Shown in pieces: positions 63,859 to 64,000 of a stretch of 64,000 nucleotides of DNA. The notes under the pieces are model-generated. The model had not been told where the DNA came from, did not search any database, and saw nothing but the letters and a program-made list of their open reading frames with translations. This DNA comes from Agarilytica sp045430285 (GTDB lineage Bacteria > Pseudomonadota > Gammaproteobacteria > Pseudomonadales > Cellvibrionaceae). Location of the stretch: assembly GCA_045430285.1 (NCBI GenBank), contig JAILXV010000001.1:496001-560000 (forward strand), in the 5' to 3' direction. The first letter of the stretch is position 1. Each line of letters starts with the position of its first letter. A program made the translations under genes and the position numbers.

Positions 63859-64000
63859 ATGAAAGCAATCAAAGGTAAGATCATCTTTGTGAACCCTGCG
63901 AGCCGTATTGCCGCAGCTTATATTGGCAATGGTAATTGCCTCGTATTTGAATACCAGTGTCGTGACCACTTTAAGGAAGGCGAGATGGTTGACCGCTTGC
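63859..64000 (+). CDS. unknown protein, N-terminal part (truncated by window end)
   Basis: The first 47 codons of a gene starting at ATG 63859: MKAIKGKIIFVNPASRIAAAYIGN, then GNCLVFEYQ, ending GEMVDRL at the edge. It looks like a small beta barrel or OB-like start (alternating hydrophobic strands, Gly turns). The function cannot be told. Confidence 0.65.
   Translation, partial: MKAIKGKIIFVNPASRIAAAYIGNGNCLVFEYQCRDHFKEGEMVDRL

Overview
The window is a stretch of chromosome from a gammaproteobacterium. The gene families and gene order (topA, a DUF6586 gene, sulA and lexA together; fliK and an fhlB-like gene beside a full ccm cluster; smc, zipA and ligA in a row) resemble pseudomonads and the marine Cellvibrionales/Saccharophagus-type bacteria. 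That placement is inferred from remembered synteny, not from a search. Base composition is moderate to AT-leaning by eye. I see no tRNA, rRNA, insertion sequence, prophage or CRISPR array.

Layout. 1-2606: end of topA, two small conserved genes, and the SOS pair lexA-sulA on the minus strand with a LexA-type operator. 3118-16347: an orphan type VI secretion (T6SS) delivery island with no sheath or baseplate genes. It holds hcp with a strong terminator, vgrG, a DUF6484 protein, a DUF2169 adaptor, a DUF4150 PAAR-like tip, a HEAT-like protein resembling TIGR02270, a ketoacyl-synthase-fold protein lacking all three catalytic residues, a DUF2235 (Tle1-type) phospholipase effector, two tandem DUF2931 lipoproteins (probable immunity), then a DUF1266-like protein and a TPR protein. 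16755-24725: a small unknown gene, an HPP membrane protein, rhlE, an STN-containing TonB receptor and a secreted polyhydroxybutyrate depolymerase. 24804-31115 (minus): GNAT, MAPEG, a PreP-like M16 protease, a membrane-anchored J protein and Ppx/GppA. 31358-34789: a methyltransferase, msrA, then fhlB-like and fliK on the minus strand. 34897-44727: cytochrome c maturation genes ccmABCDEFG and ccmHI, split by an intracellular PHA depolymerase and a small secreted protein. 45025-53840: smc, zipA, ligA, a lytic-transglycosylase-like lipoprotein, an unknown gene and a HAD phosphatase. 53878-63397: an AraC-type regulator with a small membrane partner, then lipid-related genes (acyl-CoA dehydrogenase, fadD, patatin, a SRPBCC-hydrolase fusion), a DMT transporter and a periplasmic solute-binding-like protein. 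A truncated gene runs off the right edge.

How the genes fit together. The T6SS island reads as one delivery unit: Hcp tube and VgrG/PAAR tip, adaptor and accessory proteins, a lipase effector and its probable periplasmic immunity lipoproteins. The sheath and membrane complex must come from elsewhere in the genome. The dead ketoacyl-synthase-like gene between a HEAT-like accessory gene and the effector is the least explained part and my best candidate for undescribed biology. Two PHA depolymerases of opposite location, plus FadD, acyl-CoA dehydrogenase and patatin, suggest a cell that uses both stored and external polyesters and lipids.
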